NCBI RefSeq assembly: GCF_014639435.1
Contig: NZ_BMFZ01000008.1
Location: 124,001-188,000, forward strand
Reading direction: 5' to 3'
Source of the DNA: Hafnia psychrotolerans
Lineage (GTDB): Bacteria; Pseudomonadota; Gammaproteobacteria; Enterobacterales; Enterobacteriaceae
DNA: 64,000 nucleotides
Position numbers and translations under genes: made by a program. The notes under the pieces were generated by a model that saw only the letters and a program-made list of their open reading frames with translations, was not told the DNA's origin and searched no databases. Positions 37,838 to 49,189 of the stretch are shown one piece after another (within the stretch, counting starts at the first letter, position 1; every line of letters begins with the position of its first letter).

Positions 37838-37853
37838 ACGAAACCGTTTGCGC
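37838..37853. promoter_or_regulatory. PurR operator of purL
   Basis: ACGAAACCGTTTGCGC matches ACGCAAACGTTTGCGT at 13 of 16 positions. A TATAAT -10 element for purL lies at 37820-37815 on the minus strand, so the operator overlaps the promoter. Confidence 0.8.
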
Positions 37854-38019
37854 TGTGAATATTCATATTAACTAAAAAGCTTATTTATTGAGTGGTTATT
37901 ATGAATAAAGTTGCAGCCTGTCGCTTTGTTGAGCAAAATGCTTCGGCACTGGGAATATAACCATAGTAATGACAGAGCTTAAACTCACAAAAATAATAGC
38001 GCCGTAGAGAGATAACTAT

Positions 38020-39486
38020 TTGACGCGCATAAAATTAAATTATTTTCTGGTCGGTCTTGCCGCCCTGCTGCTGGCATTGGCTTTATGGCCAACAATTCCA
38101 TGGCATCGGGGTGAAGGCGATCAACTGGAACAGATAAAATCCAGTGGAGAATTACGCGTTAGCACGCTTAATTCTCCACTGACTTTTTTCAACAGCCCCA
38201 ACGGCAGTGCCGGATTCGACTACGAATTGGCAAAGCGTTTTGCTGATTACCTTGGTGTGACACTGGTCATGTCACCCTATAACAACGTCCACGCAATGTT
38301 CAACGGCCTGGACAGCAATCAAGCTGACATGCTGGCGTCAGGCCTGATCTACAACGCTGAGCGCCTGAAAAATTACCGTACCGGGCCTGAATACTATTCG
38401 GTATCACAACAGTTGTTGTATCGCCAGGGTTCGGTGCGCCCAAAAACCTTGGCTGATGTCAAAGGAGAGCTCCTTGTCTCTTCAGGCACCGCGCACGTAG
38501 GTGCGCTACAGGCTGCGAGTACAAAATTCCCTAATTTACACTGGAGCGAAACCGACAAGCTCTCCCCCCGTGATTTATTGCAGCAAGTTGCGGAGGGCAA
38601 ACTGGATTACACACTGGGCGATTCTGTTACCGTCGCGCTAATGCAGCGGGTTTATCCACGGTTAGCGGTGGCATTTAACGTGACTGCCGATGAACCCGTC
38701 ACCTGGTACTTCAGTAAAAAAGCCGATGATGACAGTCTGTATGCTGCCATGCTGGACTTCTTTAGCCAGATTTCCGAAGACGGCACGCTGGAAAAGCTGG
38801 AGGAGAAATACCTTGGGCACGTCGGGGAATTCGATTACGTAGATACACGAACTTTCCTCAAAGCGATCGACACCACCCTGCCAGCACTGCAACCGCTGTT
38901 TATGAAATATGCTGGTGATATTGATTGGCGTTTGCTGGCGGCGATATCTTATCAGGAGTCACACTGGGATCCGCTGGCAACATCTCCGACCGGCGTGCGC
39001 GGTCTGATGATGCTGACGCGCGCCACGGCTTCAGGTCTGGATGTCGATGACCGAACGGATTCAGAGCAAAGTATTCAGGGCGGCGCACTCTACCTATCAC
39101 GCCTGATGGATAAAATGCCCCCGACAATCTCTAAGGATGAAAGGATCTGGTTTGCTTTGGCGGCTTACAATATGGGTTACGGTCACATGCTTGATGCTCG
39201 CAAACTCACGGCCGATCAGAAAGGCGACCCTGACAGCTGGCTAGATGTGAAGCAGCGTTTGCCGATGCTCAACCAGAAGCGTTATTTCAGCCGAACTACT
39301 TATGGTTATGCGCGTGGAACGCAGGCCTACAAATATGTCGAGAATATCCGGCGCTATCAGTTAAGTCTGGTGGGCTATCTGATGGAAAAAGAGAAAAAGC
39401 AGGCGCAGGAAGCCGCGATGCAGGCTCAGTTGGGAGCCGGGTATCCTGCTGTGGATTCGTCGCAGGCGCTGGCATCTGCGCCATAA
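38020..39486 (+). CDS. mltF: Membrane-bound lytic murein transglycosylase F
   Basis: 488 residues. An N-terminal membrane anchor ([19 protein letters not shown]) is followed by a substrate-binding-protein-like module (about 40-265, SBP_bac_3) and a lytic transglycosylase domain (about 285-455) with the catalytic Glu in [11 protein letters not shown] and [13 protein letters not shown]. It cleaves peptidoglycan to anhydro-muropeptides at the cell membrane/outer membrane face. The start is TTG at 38020 with AGAGAG 8 bases upstream; MTRIKLNYF matches Yersinia MltF. It is divergent from purL as in E. coli. Confidence 0.92.
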   Translation: MTRIKLNYFLVGLAALLLALALWPTIPWHRGEGDQLEQIKSSGELRVSTLNSPLTFFNSPNGSAGFDYELAKRFADYLGVTLVMSPYNNVHAMFNGLDSNQADMLASGLIYNAERLKNYRTGPEYYSVSQQLLYRQGSVRPKTLADVKGELLVSSGTAHVGALQAASTKFPNLHWSETDKLSPRDLLQQVAEGKLDYTLGDSVTVALMQRVYPRLAVAFNVTADEPVTWYFSKKADDDSLYAAMLDFFSQISEDGTLEKLEEKYLGHVGEFDYVDTRTFLKAIDTTLPALQPLFMKYAGDIDWRLLAAISYQESHWDPLATSPTGVRGLMMLTRATASGLDVDDRTDSEQSIQGGALYLSRLMDKMPPTISKDERIWFALAAYNMGYGHMLDARKLTADQKGDPDSWLDVKQRLPMLNQKRYFSRTTYGYARGTQAYKYVENIRRYQLSLVGYLMEKEKKQAQEAAMQAQLGAGYPAVDSSQALASAP

Positions 39487-39488
39487 AA

Positions 39489-40049
<561 letters not shown>

Positions 40050-40120
40050 TCATCATACGTAACCCAACCGCTGACGGAGCAAGTGAGAAATTCATGCGTT
40101 GAAAAGCCCGAAAAAGAACT

Positions 40121-40759
40121 TCATTCGAGCTGCTGTAGTTCGCCTTGTTTACTCACGCGAAAGCGGTGCTCGCAGAAGAACAACAATGGGTTATCCTGTT
40201 TACTGTCGCTATAACCACTGTAGAGTTTTAAAGGCGAACCAATACGCTGTTCAAGTTGCACCACTTTCTCTTCGCCCAGACAGCGCAACGGTAACACCCA
40301 ACCGCCGCGACCTCTTGCGATACGGCTTCCCACCAGGTGAACTTTGGGCAGAAAAGGGGAAGCGTTATACACTTGCTGTACCAAATTTTCCGGTGAACCC
40401 GTGATCAACCACACTTCAGCATCGTGGTTTTCGATATAGTCTCGTAAACGCATTTGCACCACGGGAAAAACCACGACTTTTTGGCGAAACACATTAACAA
40501 AACGCAGTTCGAGATCTTTAAGTTTGGCCTCACGGTGACCAAAGGTGATCGACCACAGCAACAAACTCATCGGCCAGCGTGCCGCACGCCCGTGTATCAG
40601 CATTCCCAGCCCCACAACCGGCAAAAGCGGCACCACTAACAGGAGATTTTGCGGCATCCGCCACAGCAGAAACCGCATAAAGCTACCGAACAAATCCTGC
40701 TGGTGAAGTGTTCCATCCAGGTCAAAAAAAACTACTCGTCGATCCGCCGTCGCGCTCAA
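40121..40759 (-). CDS. pgpC: Phosphatidylglycerophosphatase C
   Basis: HAD-family phosphatase at the inner membrane that makes phosphatidylglycerol from its phosphate (YfhB). 212 residues (211 in E. coli). Motif I is FFDLDGTLH (residues 11-19), followed by membrane helices (about 35-60), LITGSPENLVQQV as motif II and YSGYSDSKQDNPLL as motif IV. The start is TTG at 40759 with GAGGAG 7 bases upstream, embedded in the end of murP; only 4 bases separate the genes, so translation is likely coupled. Confidence 0.92.
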   Translation of the reverse strand: MSATADRRVVFFDLDGTLHQQDLFGSFMRFLLWRMPQNLLLVVPLLPVVGLGMLIHGRAARWPMSLLLWSITFGHREAKLKDLELRFVNVFRQKVVVFPVVQMRLRDYIENHDAEVWLITGSPENLVQQVYNASPFLPKVHLVGSRIARGRGGWVLPLRCLGEEKVVQLEQRIGSPLKLYSGYSDSKQDNPLLFFCEHRFRVSKQGELQQLE

Positions 40760-40763
40760 TGCG

Positions 40764-42140
40764 TTACTCCTCGGGATCGTTGAACCCCATTATCCAGGTA
40801 AAAATAAAACCGGCTATTACGGTAATCAATATCCCCGCCAGGTACAACATCACTTTTCCGGAGACAATCGTCAGTGCCAGCGGTAAACCCGAGATCCCAA
40901 AGGTGATCACCGTGGCGACTTTCCAGTAACAGATGAGCGCACCACCAACCGCACCGCCCAGGCATGCACCAATGAAAGGTCGACCGAGCGGCAGTGTCAC
41001 CCCGAAAATCAGTGGCTCGCCGATGCCGAGGATCCCTACCGGCAGCGCACCTTTGATCACTTTTTTCAACCTTGGATTACGCGTTTTTAAGTAGACGGCG
41101 ATCGCTGCGCCCACCTGCCCGACACCTGCCATCGCTAAAATAGGCAGTAACGGATTGGAACCGTGCGCCTGAATCAGTTCGACGTGGATAGGCACTAACC
41201 CCTGATGTAACCCAGACAACACCAACGGTAGGAAGAATCCGGCCAGAACCGCGCCCACCAACAGACCGCCTTTATCGATCGCTATATTTACACCGTGAGC
41301 AATAGCGTCCGAAATAATGCCACCCAGCGGCTGAAGGATCACAATGGCCAGCGTGGCGGTGATAAGGGTAGTGATCAGCGGGTTGAGGATCAGCTCAATA
41401 GATTCCGGCAGCCATTGGCGCAGGCGTTTTTCCAGCCAACACATCAGCGCAACCACCAGCAGTACGGCAATCACACCGCCGCGACCGGGCTGGAGTGTTT
41501 CGCCGAATAAGGTAATTTGTTCCAGTGCCGGGCTGGAAAGAATACCAGCCATTACGCCGCCCATCGCCTGCGAGCCACCGAACACTCTTGCGGCGTTCAC
41601 GCCGACCAGAATATTCATGATGGCAAACACCGCACCGCCGAATACCGCCAGTAGCCCGAGAATATTCGGATAGTCCGTCGCAATCGAGCCGGCGATGTCA
41701 GGCCGTTTGAGCAGATTAATGATGCCCATGATCAGGCCAGAGGCGATAAATGCAGGGATAAGCGGAATAAAGATATTAGCGAGCTGGCGCAGCGCCCCGC
41801 TCATGGGTGCAGAGTATTTCGCTTTCGCCTGAGCTTTATTGCGGGAAATGGTATCGGTTGGCGGGCTGTTTTCTCCACCAACCATCAACACGCGCATGGC
41901 ATCAACCACTTTGGCTGCAGCACCGGGACCGACAATAAACTGATGCTGTTCACCCTGCTTGATGTAACCCTTGATACCCGTCAGGGTTTTGATACCAGAC
42001 AGATCGAGCTGCTGCTCATCGTGAACTTCAACCCGCACACGCGTCATACAGTTTTCCAGCTTGCTGATATTACCTTCGCCGCCCACACGTTGCAGAATTT
42101 GCGTTGCCAGCAGTTCGGTTTTATTGATTGCTGTCGCCAT
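40764..42140 (-). CDS. murP: PTS N-acetylmuramic acid-specific EIIBC component
   Basis: Imports MurNAc while phosphorylating it at C6. The EIIB domain (about 1-90) has the phosphocysteine in LENCMTRVRVEV; the EIIC domain (about 115-450) has about ten hydrophobic segments and GEPLIFGVTLPLGRPF. No EIIA domain is fused, so Crr is needed. 458 residues with the ATG at 42140 and AGGGG upstream; the frame runs on to 42197 inside murQ without homology. The gene follows murQ by 25 bases. Confidence 0.92.
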   Translation of the reverse strand: MATAINKTELLATQILQRVGGEGNISKLENCMTRVRVEVHDEQQLDLSGIKTLTGIKGYIKQGEQHQFIVGPGAAAKVVDAMRVLMVGGENSPPTDTISRNKAQAKAKYSAPMSGALRQLANIFIPLIPAFIASGLIMGIINLLKRPDIAGSIATDYPNILGLLAVFGGAVFAIMNILVGVNAARVFGGSQAMGGVMAGILSSPALEQITLFGETLQPGRGGVIAVLLVVALMCWLEKRLRQWLPESIELILNPLITTLITATLAIVILQPLGGIISDAIAHGVNIAIDKGGLLVGAVLAGFFLPLVLSGLHQGLVPIHVELIQAHGSNPLLPILAMAGVGQVGAAIAVYLKTRNPRLKKVIKGALPVGILGIGEPLIFGVTLPLGRPFIGACLGGAVGGALICYWKVATVITFGISGLPLALTIVSGKVMLYLAGILITVIAGFIFTWIMGFNDPEE

Positions 42141-42165
42141 GCTATTCCCCTTTTTCAATAAGGCA

Positions 42166-43059
42166 TCAACACGCCAGAGCGGCGCGCAGGAAGCCATGAT
42201 GGATACTCAAGCGCTGGACAGCCTCTTCGGCAGTGATCTGGCTGAGTAGCATGAGAATGGCCGGTTTTACTTCACATTCTGTTTGTGCCAGCGCGGCTTC
42301 TGCATCGGCACGCGCTGCACCGGTGGCTTCCACCACGATGCGACAGGCGCGATCCACCAGTTTGACGTTGGTGGCTTTCACATCAACCATCAGGTTCTGG
42401 TACACCTTGCCGGTTTTCACCATCGCTCCGGTAGAGATCATATTCAGTATTAGTTTCTGTGCAGTACCCGATTTCATGCGGGTAGAGCCGGTCAAGGCTT
42501 CCGGACCCACTACCGGGGAAATCGCCACTTTCGCTTCATGCGCAATAGGGGAATCCGGGTTGCAGGAGATGGCTACCGTGGCGCAGCCGATCTGGCTGGC
42601 ATAGCGCAATGCACCGATAACATAAGGCGTGCGGCCCGATGCCGCGAGACCCACCACGGTATCAGCAGCGGTAAGCTGAATATTTTGTAGGTCAGCGACG
42701 CCCAGTGCCTCACTGTCTTCCGCACCTTCGACGGCTTTGAGCAACGCGCCTGGCCCACCAGCAATTAGGCCGATCACCATGCTGTGTGGTACACCAAATG
42801 TTGGTGGACATTCCGATGCATCCAGCACACCGAGGCGTCCACTGGTGCCAGCGCCCAGATAAATCAGGCGACCTCCGGCTTTGAAAGAGGCTGCCGCCAT
42901 ATCGACAGCCTGCGCCACTTGCGGCAAAATCACGCGAATGGCTTCCGGGACTTTACTGTCTTCATGGTTAAAAGCGGCCACCATTTCAAGCGTAGACATC
43001 TTGTCAAGGTTCATTGTTGCCGGGTTGCGGCTTTCGGAAACCAGAGTTCCTAAGTTCAT
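42166..43059 (-). CDS. murQ: N-acetylmuramic acid 6-phosphate etherase
   Basis: SIS-domain etherase that removes lactate from MurNAc-6-P to give GlcNAc-6-P in cell-wall recycling. 297 residues with [13 protein letters not shown] at the N-terminus, [20 protein letters not shown], a Glu-containing VEGAEDSE tract, and [23 protein letters not shown] precedes the ATG. First gene of murQ-murP-pgpC, divergent from murR, with two putative operators between them. Confidence 0.95.
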   Translation of the reverse strand: MNLGTLVSESRNPATMNLDKMSTLEMVAAFNHEDSKVPEAIRVILPQVAQAVDMAAASFKAGGRLIYLGAGTSGRLGVLDASECPPTFGVPHSMVIGLIAGGPGALLKAVEGAEDSEALGVADLQNIQLTAADTVVGLAASGRTPYVIGALRYASQIGCATVAISCNPDSPIAHEAKVAISPVVGPEALTGSTRMKSGTAQKLILNMISTGAMVKTGKVYQNLMVDVKATNVKLVDRACRIVVEATGAARADAEAALAQTECEVKPAILMLLSQITAEEAVQRLSIHHGFLRAALAC

Positions 43060-43071
43060 AACGTTACCTCG

Positions 43072-43086
43072 TGAATTTTTAATTCA
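43072..43086. promoter_or_regulatory. Putative MurR operator 1
   Basis: TGAATTTTTAATTCA, a dyad with 6-bp arms, 13-27 bases upstream of the murQ start. It matches site 2 in the pattern TGAATWTTTWATTCW. Confidence 0.6.
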
Positions 43087-43104
43087 TAATTATAAATAGA
43101 TATT

Positions 43105-43119
43105 TGAATATTTTATTCT
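43105..43119. promoter_or_regulatory. Putative MurR operator 2
   Basis: TGAATATTTTATTCT, the same pattern as operator 1, with centres 33 bp (about three helical turns) apart. This suggests cooperative binding by the RpiR-type repressor encoded next door. Confidence 0.6.
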
Positions 43120-43203
43120 TAAAGGCGAGAAATATTTGCTACTTTAGATAACATAATTGTTAATTCGTGATGTGTGCAGGTACCGAGACGAGGAACCCTG
43201 AAA

Positions 43204-44052
43204 ATGAGCAGCATGATCCGTATACGCCAGATCTACCCGACACTGGCGCAAAATGACCGCAGGTTGGCGGACTTTCTGCTGGAACATCCTGAGCAAGCAC
43301 GCCATCTAAGCTCACAAAAGCTGGCGGAACTGGCTGGGGTCAGCCAGTCTGGCGTCGTGAAGTTTGCCCAAAAGTTAGGATATAAAGGTTTTCCTGCCCT
43401 GAAACTGGCAATGAGTGAAGCGCTGGCGTTACCACAAAATCAGTCGGCGGTGACAGTGCATAACCAGATCATAAGCACCGACAGTTTACTGGTGGTTGGC
43501 GAAAAGTTACTGGCGGAGAAGCAGTCTGCGCTGCGAGCCACACTGGACATCAACAGCGAGCAGCGGCTGCAACAGGCACTCGTGATGCTGGTTGGAGCGC
43601 ATAAAATCATCCTGACTGGCATCGGAGCATCAGGCCTGGTGGCGAAGGATTTGGCGTATAAGCTGCTGAAGATTGGGCTGACAGCCATTGCTGAGTCGGA
43701 CACACATGTGTTGCTGGCAACGGTTCAGGCACTGTCAGAAAACGATTTACTGCTGGCTATTTCCTTTAGCGGTGAGCGACGAGAGATTAATCTGGCGGCG
43801 GATGTCGCACGTCAAAGTGGCGCCAGGGTACTGGCACTGACCGGGTTTTCACCCAACTCGCTCCAGCAACAGGCTGACCATTGTCTTTATACGGTGGCGG
43901 AGTTACCCGCAACGCGTGGCGCCGCAGTTTCTGCCACCACGGCGCAATATTCACTGACCGACCTGCTGTTTATGGCCCTCATTCAGCAGGACACGGTCCA
44001 TGCGCCGGAAAGGATCAAACATAGCGAGGAGTTGGTAAAAAAGCTGGTTTGA
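43204..44052 (+). CDS. murR: MurR, RpiR-family regulator of MurNAc catabolism
   Basis: 282 residues. An N-terminal RpiR helix-turn-helix (about 1-78; SSQKLAELAGVSQSGVVKFAQKLG in the middle, read here as SSQKLAELAGVS and QSGVVKFAQKLGYKG) is followed by a SIS domain (about 115-260) that binds MurNAc-6-P. It is divergent from murQ, as in E. coli. I choose the ATG at 43204 with GAGG upstream; ATG 43213 is the alternative, and the frame to 43174 overlaps the leader. Confidence 0.9.
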   Translation: MSSMIRIRQIYPTLAQNDRRLADFLLEHPEQARHLSSQKLAELAGVSQSGVVKFAQKLGYKGFPALKLAMSEALALPQNQSAVTVHNQIISTDSLLVVGEKLLAEKQSALRATLDINSEQRLQQALVMLVGAHKIILTGIGASGLVAKDLAYKLLKIGLTAIAESDTHVLLATVQALSENDLLLAISFSGERREINLAADVARQSGARVLALTGFSPNSLQQQADHCLYTVAELPATRGAAVSATTAQYSLTDLLFMALIQQDTVHAPERIKHSEELVKKLV

Positions 44053-44152
44053 TCCGGATCACTTCAGGGGAGGATCGATAACGTGAAAAAACGCGGTGAT
44101 AGCCAACTCTGCTATACTGTGCGGCCGGATTATTGCTAACACGAGAGAGATT

Positions 44153-44407
44153 ATGGCCCTGCTTATCACACACAAATGCATCAATTGCGACATGTGCGAG
44201 CCGGAATGTCCGAATCAGGCCATCTCGATGGGCGCGGAAATTTACGAGATTGACAGCAACCGTTGCACCGAGTGCATCGGCCATTATGATAAACCGACCT
44301 GCCAGAGCGTCTGCCCGATCGATAACACCATCATCCTTGATCCCCAGCACAGCGAAACCAACGAGCAGTTATGGGATAAATTTGTGGTCATGCATCACGC
44401 CGTTTAG
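44153..44407 (+). CDS. yfhL: YfhL ferredoxin-like protein
   Basis: 84-residue ferredoxin of the Alvin type with two [4Fe-4S] clusters. Visible ligand sets are CINCDMCEPECP and CTECIGHYDKPTCQSVCP; the longer spacing in the second set is the mark of this type. MALLITHKC at 44153 is the family start with AGAGAG nearby; the frame to 44096 extends upstream without homology. A TATACT -10-like element lies at 44113. The gene ends within a perfect hairpin. Confidence 0.93.
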   Translation: MALLITHKCINCDMCEPECPNQAISMGAEIYEIDSNRCTECIGHYDKPTCQSVCPIDNTIILDPQHSETNEQLWDKFVVMHHAV

Positions 44408-44422
44408 CTTAACGGCGTGATG
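44393..44422. terminator. Hairpin at the yfhL stop
   Basis: CATCACGCCGTT (44393-44404) pairs with AACGGCGTGATG (44411-44422), with the yfhL stop in the loop, just before the convergent acpS stop. It has no U-tract. Confidence 0.55.
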
Positions 44423-44428
44423 ACAGCA

Positions 44429-44809
44429 TCAACTCTCGATGATAACCGTGGCGCAGGCATAACGCCGCTCATCAGCCAGCGTAACGTGTACTGATTTAAC
44501 GCCTAACTCTTCAGCCATCTGCGCAGCACGGTCGTGAAATATTAATCCGGGCTTTCCCAATGGATCGTTTATCACTTCGAACTGTTCAAACGCCAGACCG
44601 TTACGAATGCCGGTGCCTAATGCTTTCGCCGCAGCTTCTTTCACAGCAAAACGCTTCGCCAAAAACCGCACCGGCTGTTGATGATGCTGATAGAGCAACC
44701 ACTCGTTGGCACAAAGAATACGTTTCGCCAGTCGGTCACCGCTGCGTTCAACCACGGCTTCGATACGCGTGATTTCTACAATATCAGTGCCAAGTCCGAG
44801 GATCGCCAT
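44429..44809 (-). CDS. acpS: Holo-[acyl-carrier-protein] synthase
   Basis: Transfers phosphopantetheine from CoA to ACP. 126 residues, as in E. coli. [13 protein letters not shown] carries the Mg-binding Asp, and [20 protein letters not shown] carries the Glu and Lys of the active site. It shares a base with the pdxJ stop (TAATG), so the two are coupled. Confidence 0.95.
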   Translation of the reverse strand: MAILGLGTDIVEITRIEAVVERSGDRLAKRILCANEWLLYQHHQQPVRFLAKRFAVKEAAAKALGTGIRNGLAFEQFEVINDPLGKPGLIFHDRAAQMAEELGVKSVHVTLADERRYACATVIIES

Positions 44810-45540
44810 TACCGGCGGGCTTCACGCATCAGCGCTTTCATTTCACGCACGGCGCCCGACAAACCATCCATCACCGCTTGCCCAATGATAGCGTGGCCGA
44901 TATTCAATTCATGCATTTCCGGTAACGCGGCAATCGGCTGCACGTTGTGATAAGTCAGGCCATGGCCTGCGTTCACTTTCAAACCTTTGCCCGCTGCATA
45001 GGCCGCAGCCTGTTTAATACGATCAAGTTCAACCCGACGCTCAAGATCATTTTTCGCATCGGCATAAGCGCCGGTATGGATCTCAATGTAAGGTGCGCCA
45101 ACAGCCACTGCGGCGTCGATCTGGCGCATATCTGCATCGATAAACAACGAAACCAAAATACCCGCCTCGCTTAAACGGGAGACAGCCACGGTCATTTTGT
45201 CTATCTGACCAGCAACATCCAGACCCCCTTCAGTCGTCACCTCTTCGCGTTTCTCAGGCACCAGGCAGCAGAAATGTGGTTCAATTTCGCAGGCAATACC
45301 TACCATTTCATCGGTCACCGCCATTTCGAGATTCATACGCGTTTGGATGGTCTGACGCAGCAAACGAACGTCGCGGTCAGTGATATGGCGACGATCTTCA
45401 CGCAGGTGAACGGTAATACCGTCAGCACCCGCTTGTTCAGCAATAAACGCTGCCTGCACCGGATCCGGGTAAGCCGTACCGCGCGCATTGCGCAGTGTTG
45501 CGATGTGATCGATGTTAACGCCCAACAGCAATTCAGACAT
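44809..45540 (-). CDS. pdxJ: Pyridoxine 5'-phosphate synthase
   Basis: Closes the ring of vitamin B6 from 1-deoxyxylulose 5-phosphate and aminoacetone phosphate. 243 residues, a TIM barrel. [18 protein letters not shown] at the N-terminus, HLREDRRHI and [11 protein letters not shown] are the family motifs. GGAG precedes the ATG. Order recO-pdxJ-acpS is that of E. coli. Confidence 0.96.
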   Translation of the reverse strand: MSELLLGVNIDHIATLRNARGTAYPDPVQAAFIAEQAGADGITVHLREDRRHITDRDVRLLRQTIQTRMNLEMAVTDEMVGIACEIEPHFCCLVPEKREEVTTEGGLDVAGQIDKMTVAVSRLSEAGILVSLFIDADMRQIDAAVAVGAPYIEIHTGAYADAKNDLERRVELDRIKQAAAYAAGKGLKVNAGHGLTYHNVQPIAALPEMHELNIGHAIIGQAVMDGLSGAVREMKALMREARR

Positions 45541-45643
45541 AACAGCTCCAGGTTTTAGAATGGATTGACTTAAGAATGGATCAAAAATGCAATTTCCTCA
45601 GTTTACACCTTACGGCACTGTGGGGTGTAGCCCGGAGGATAAA

Positions 45644-46372
45644 TTAGCTCTCAGCAGGTGTGTCGGGCTTTTTGACGAAAAACTGGCGGAAGAGTTCACG
45701 GCTTTTAAGGGGCTTGCCGCCAAGATAAGGTTTTAGCGCCATGCGGGTGAAACGTTTGGCGGCTCGCAGAGTGAGCGCATCAGGGAACTCCCGGCTGGCC
45801 AGCGCTTTAAGGTCACGGCCTGTGAAACTGGTATTATCGATAACCAGACTAGCAATAAATCCTTTTTCTTCACGATAACGGTATGTCATGGTGTCGCTGA
45901 CGTCTTCCCCACTCCCCGCACAATGTAGGAAATCCACCCCATAACCAAGATGACTGAGCAAAGCCAGTTCGAACTGACGCAGAGGTTGTTCGGGTGAACC
46001 GCTGGCTCCCGCTAAATTTTGCAAACAGTTGAGGTAATCGAAAAACAGCGAAGAGTAGTTAGTCTCTTGTTCAAGGACGCGAGAAACCAACTCGTTGACG
46101 TAGAGGCCGCTGTAGAGCATTGAACCAGAAAGGGGAAGTGCCAGGGAAACCGGTTCGGCATTGCGCAGCGTTTTTACTTCTCCCCGCCCGCTCCAGCGGA
46201 CTAATAAAGGCGTAAAAGGCTGCAAGCAGCCTTTTAAATTTGAGCGACGACCGCGCGCCCCTTTTGCAAGAATACGCACCCGCCCTTGTCCTTCAGTGAA
46301 CAAATCCAGCATTAAGCTGGTTTCACTGTAAGGTCGCCCATGCAAAACAAATGCGCGTTGCCAGCCTTCCAT
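45644..46372 (-). CDS. recO: DNA repair protein RecO
   Basis: Mediator that, with RecR, loads RecA on SSB-coated gaps. 242 residues; an OB fold (about 1-80, [21 protein letters not shown], split as [11 protein letters not shown] and [10 protein letters not shown]) and an alpha-helical C-terminal part with RKF-like [20 protein letters not shown]. The gene follows era by 11 bases and is likely in the rnc-era-recO transcript. Confidence 0.94.
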   Translation of the reverse strand: MEGWQRAFVLHGRPYSETSLMLDLFTEGQGRVRILAKGARGRRSNLKGCLQPFTPLLVRWSGRGEVKTLRNAEPVSLALPLSGSMLYSGLYVNELVSRVLEQETNYSSLFFDYLNCLQNLAGASGSPEQPLRQFELALLSHLGYGVDFLHCAGSGEDVSDTMTYRYREEKGFIASLVIDNTSFTGRDLKALASREFPDALTLRAAKRFTRMALKPYLGGKPLKSRELFRQFFVKKPDTPAES

Positions 46373-46383
46373 AGGCGAGGACC

Positions 46384-47969
<1,586 letters not shown>

Positions 47970-48008
47970 TTACCAATAGATCAAGAATGCGTCAAAAACT
48001 TCAGCATA

Positions 48009-48051
48009 CGGAACAGGCCTGCTTTGCCTAAACAAATCCAAAGCTGTTTCG
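48009..48051 (-). promoter_or_regulatory. rnc leader hairpin (probable RNase III autoregulation site)
   Basis: CGGAACAG (48009-48016) pairs with CTGTTTCG (48044-48051) and CTTTG (48022-48026) with CAAAG (48039-48043), leaving a GCCTG bulge on one side. It lies 43-85 bases before the rnc ATG. In E. coli RNase III cleaves its own leader and destabilises the mRNA; position and shape fit. Confidence 0.6.
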
Positions 48052-48153
48052 TTTGCAGTGGCTCCCTCCGTTCTTCTCTCTTTTTAAATAAAGAAGTAAA
48101 AACGAATGAGAGCCAACTTTTATCGCTCGAAAGGGTATTCTACAACGGGTGGA

Positions 48154-48187
48154 AATATAATGCTGCGGAAATAGCCGGCATTATATT
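48154..48187. terminator. Hairpin at the lepB 3' end
   Basis: AATATAATGC (48154-48163) pairs with GCATTATATT (48178-48187) with an inner CGG/CCG stem. It spans the lepB stop and could weaken read-through from lepB into rnc or protect the 3' end. Confidence 0.45.
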
Positions 48188-49163
48188 AGTGAAGTCCACC
48201 AATACGGCTCAGGCGTACGCCCGTTGGCCACTCACCTTCCTGCTTTTTAAAACTCATCCAAATACCGGATGCGCGGCCGACCAGATTTTTCTCCGGCACA
48301 AAACCCCAGTAACGGCTATCAGCGCTGTTATCACGGTTATCGCCCATCATGAAGTAATGACCGGCCGGAACAACCCAGGTGCCCATAGGCTGACCCGGTT
48401 GCTGATAGTAAGCACCAAGCTGATCACGCGCACCAGGAACAGTCAGAATACGGTGCGTCACGTTGCCCAGCGTTTCCTGACGTTCAAGCAGACGAACGCC
48501 ATCTTGCGGCACGCTGGCCGAAGGGGGAATTTCAAAGAAACCGTTGCTGGCTTCGCTGCCAGACGACTGACCGAAGGTCTGTACGAAGTCACTCGCATGA
48601 CCTGTATCATAGGTCACTGCCAGCGCAGTATTGCAATTCTTTCCGCTATTACAGGCGGGTTGAACGGTAACTTCCTTACTGAAAGGGTTATAAGTCACGC
48701 GGTCACCCGGCATACCGACTAAACGTTTGATGTAATCCAGACTTGGATTTAGCGGATATTTAAACACCACAACATCGCCACGTTTAGGTTCACCCGTTGG
48801 GATAAGTTTGGTTTGCGTGATCGGATCTTTCAGGCCGTAAGCATATTTCTCCACCACAATGAAATCGCCAATCAGCAGCGTCGGCATCATCGAACCGGAT
48901 GGAATTTGGAAAGGTTCGTAAATAAACGAACGAATCACGAACACCACCAGCAATACCGGGAAAACAGAGGCACAGGTTTCAACCCAGCCAGGTTGTTTAG
49001 CCGCTTTATGCAAGGTTTTCTCATCAACCGCACCCGCAGTTTCAACTTTCAGTCTGGCAATTTTTTCCCGACGAGCGGGAGCAAACTTGAAACGGTCCAA
49101 GCACCAGATAATCCCGGAAACCAGCGTTGCAATCGCCAGAATCAGGGCAAACATGTTAGCCAT
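48186..49163 (-). CDS. lepB: Signal peptidase I
   Basis: Serine/lysine peptidase that removes signal peptides on the outer face of the inner membrane. 325 residues, with membrane segments at about 4-22 and 63-80. Ser91 (IPSGSMMPT) and Lys146 (LDYIKRLVG) hold the same positions as in E. coli; GDNRDNSADSRYWGFV is box E. AGGAG precedes the ATG. It follows lepA by 26 bases in one operon. Confidence 0.97.
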   Translation of the reverse strand: MANMFALILAIATLVSGIIWCLDRFKFAPARREKIARLKVETAGAVDEKTLHKAAKQPGWVETCASVFPVLLVVFVIRSFIYEPFQIPSGSMMPTLLIGDFIVVEKYAYGLKDPITQTKLIPTGEPKRGDVVVFKYPLNPSLDYIKRLVGMPGDRVTYNPFSKEVTVQPACNSGKNCNTALAVTYDTGHASDFVQTFGQSSGSEASNGFFEIPPSASVPQDGVRLLERQETLGNVTHRILTVPGARDQLGAYYQQPGQPMGTWVVPAGHYFMMGDNRDNSADSRYWGFVPEKNLVGRASGIWMSFKKQEGEWPTGVRLSRIGGLH

Positions 49164-49189
49164 GCATACTCCTACAATTTATCGAGGGC

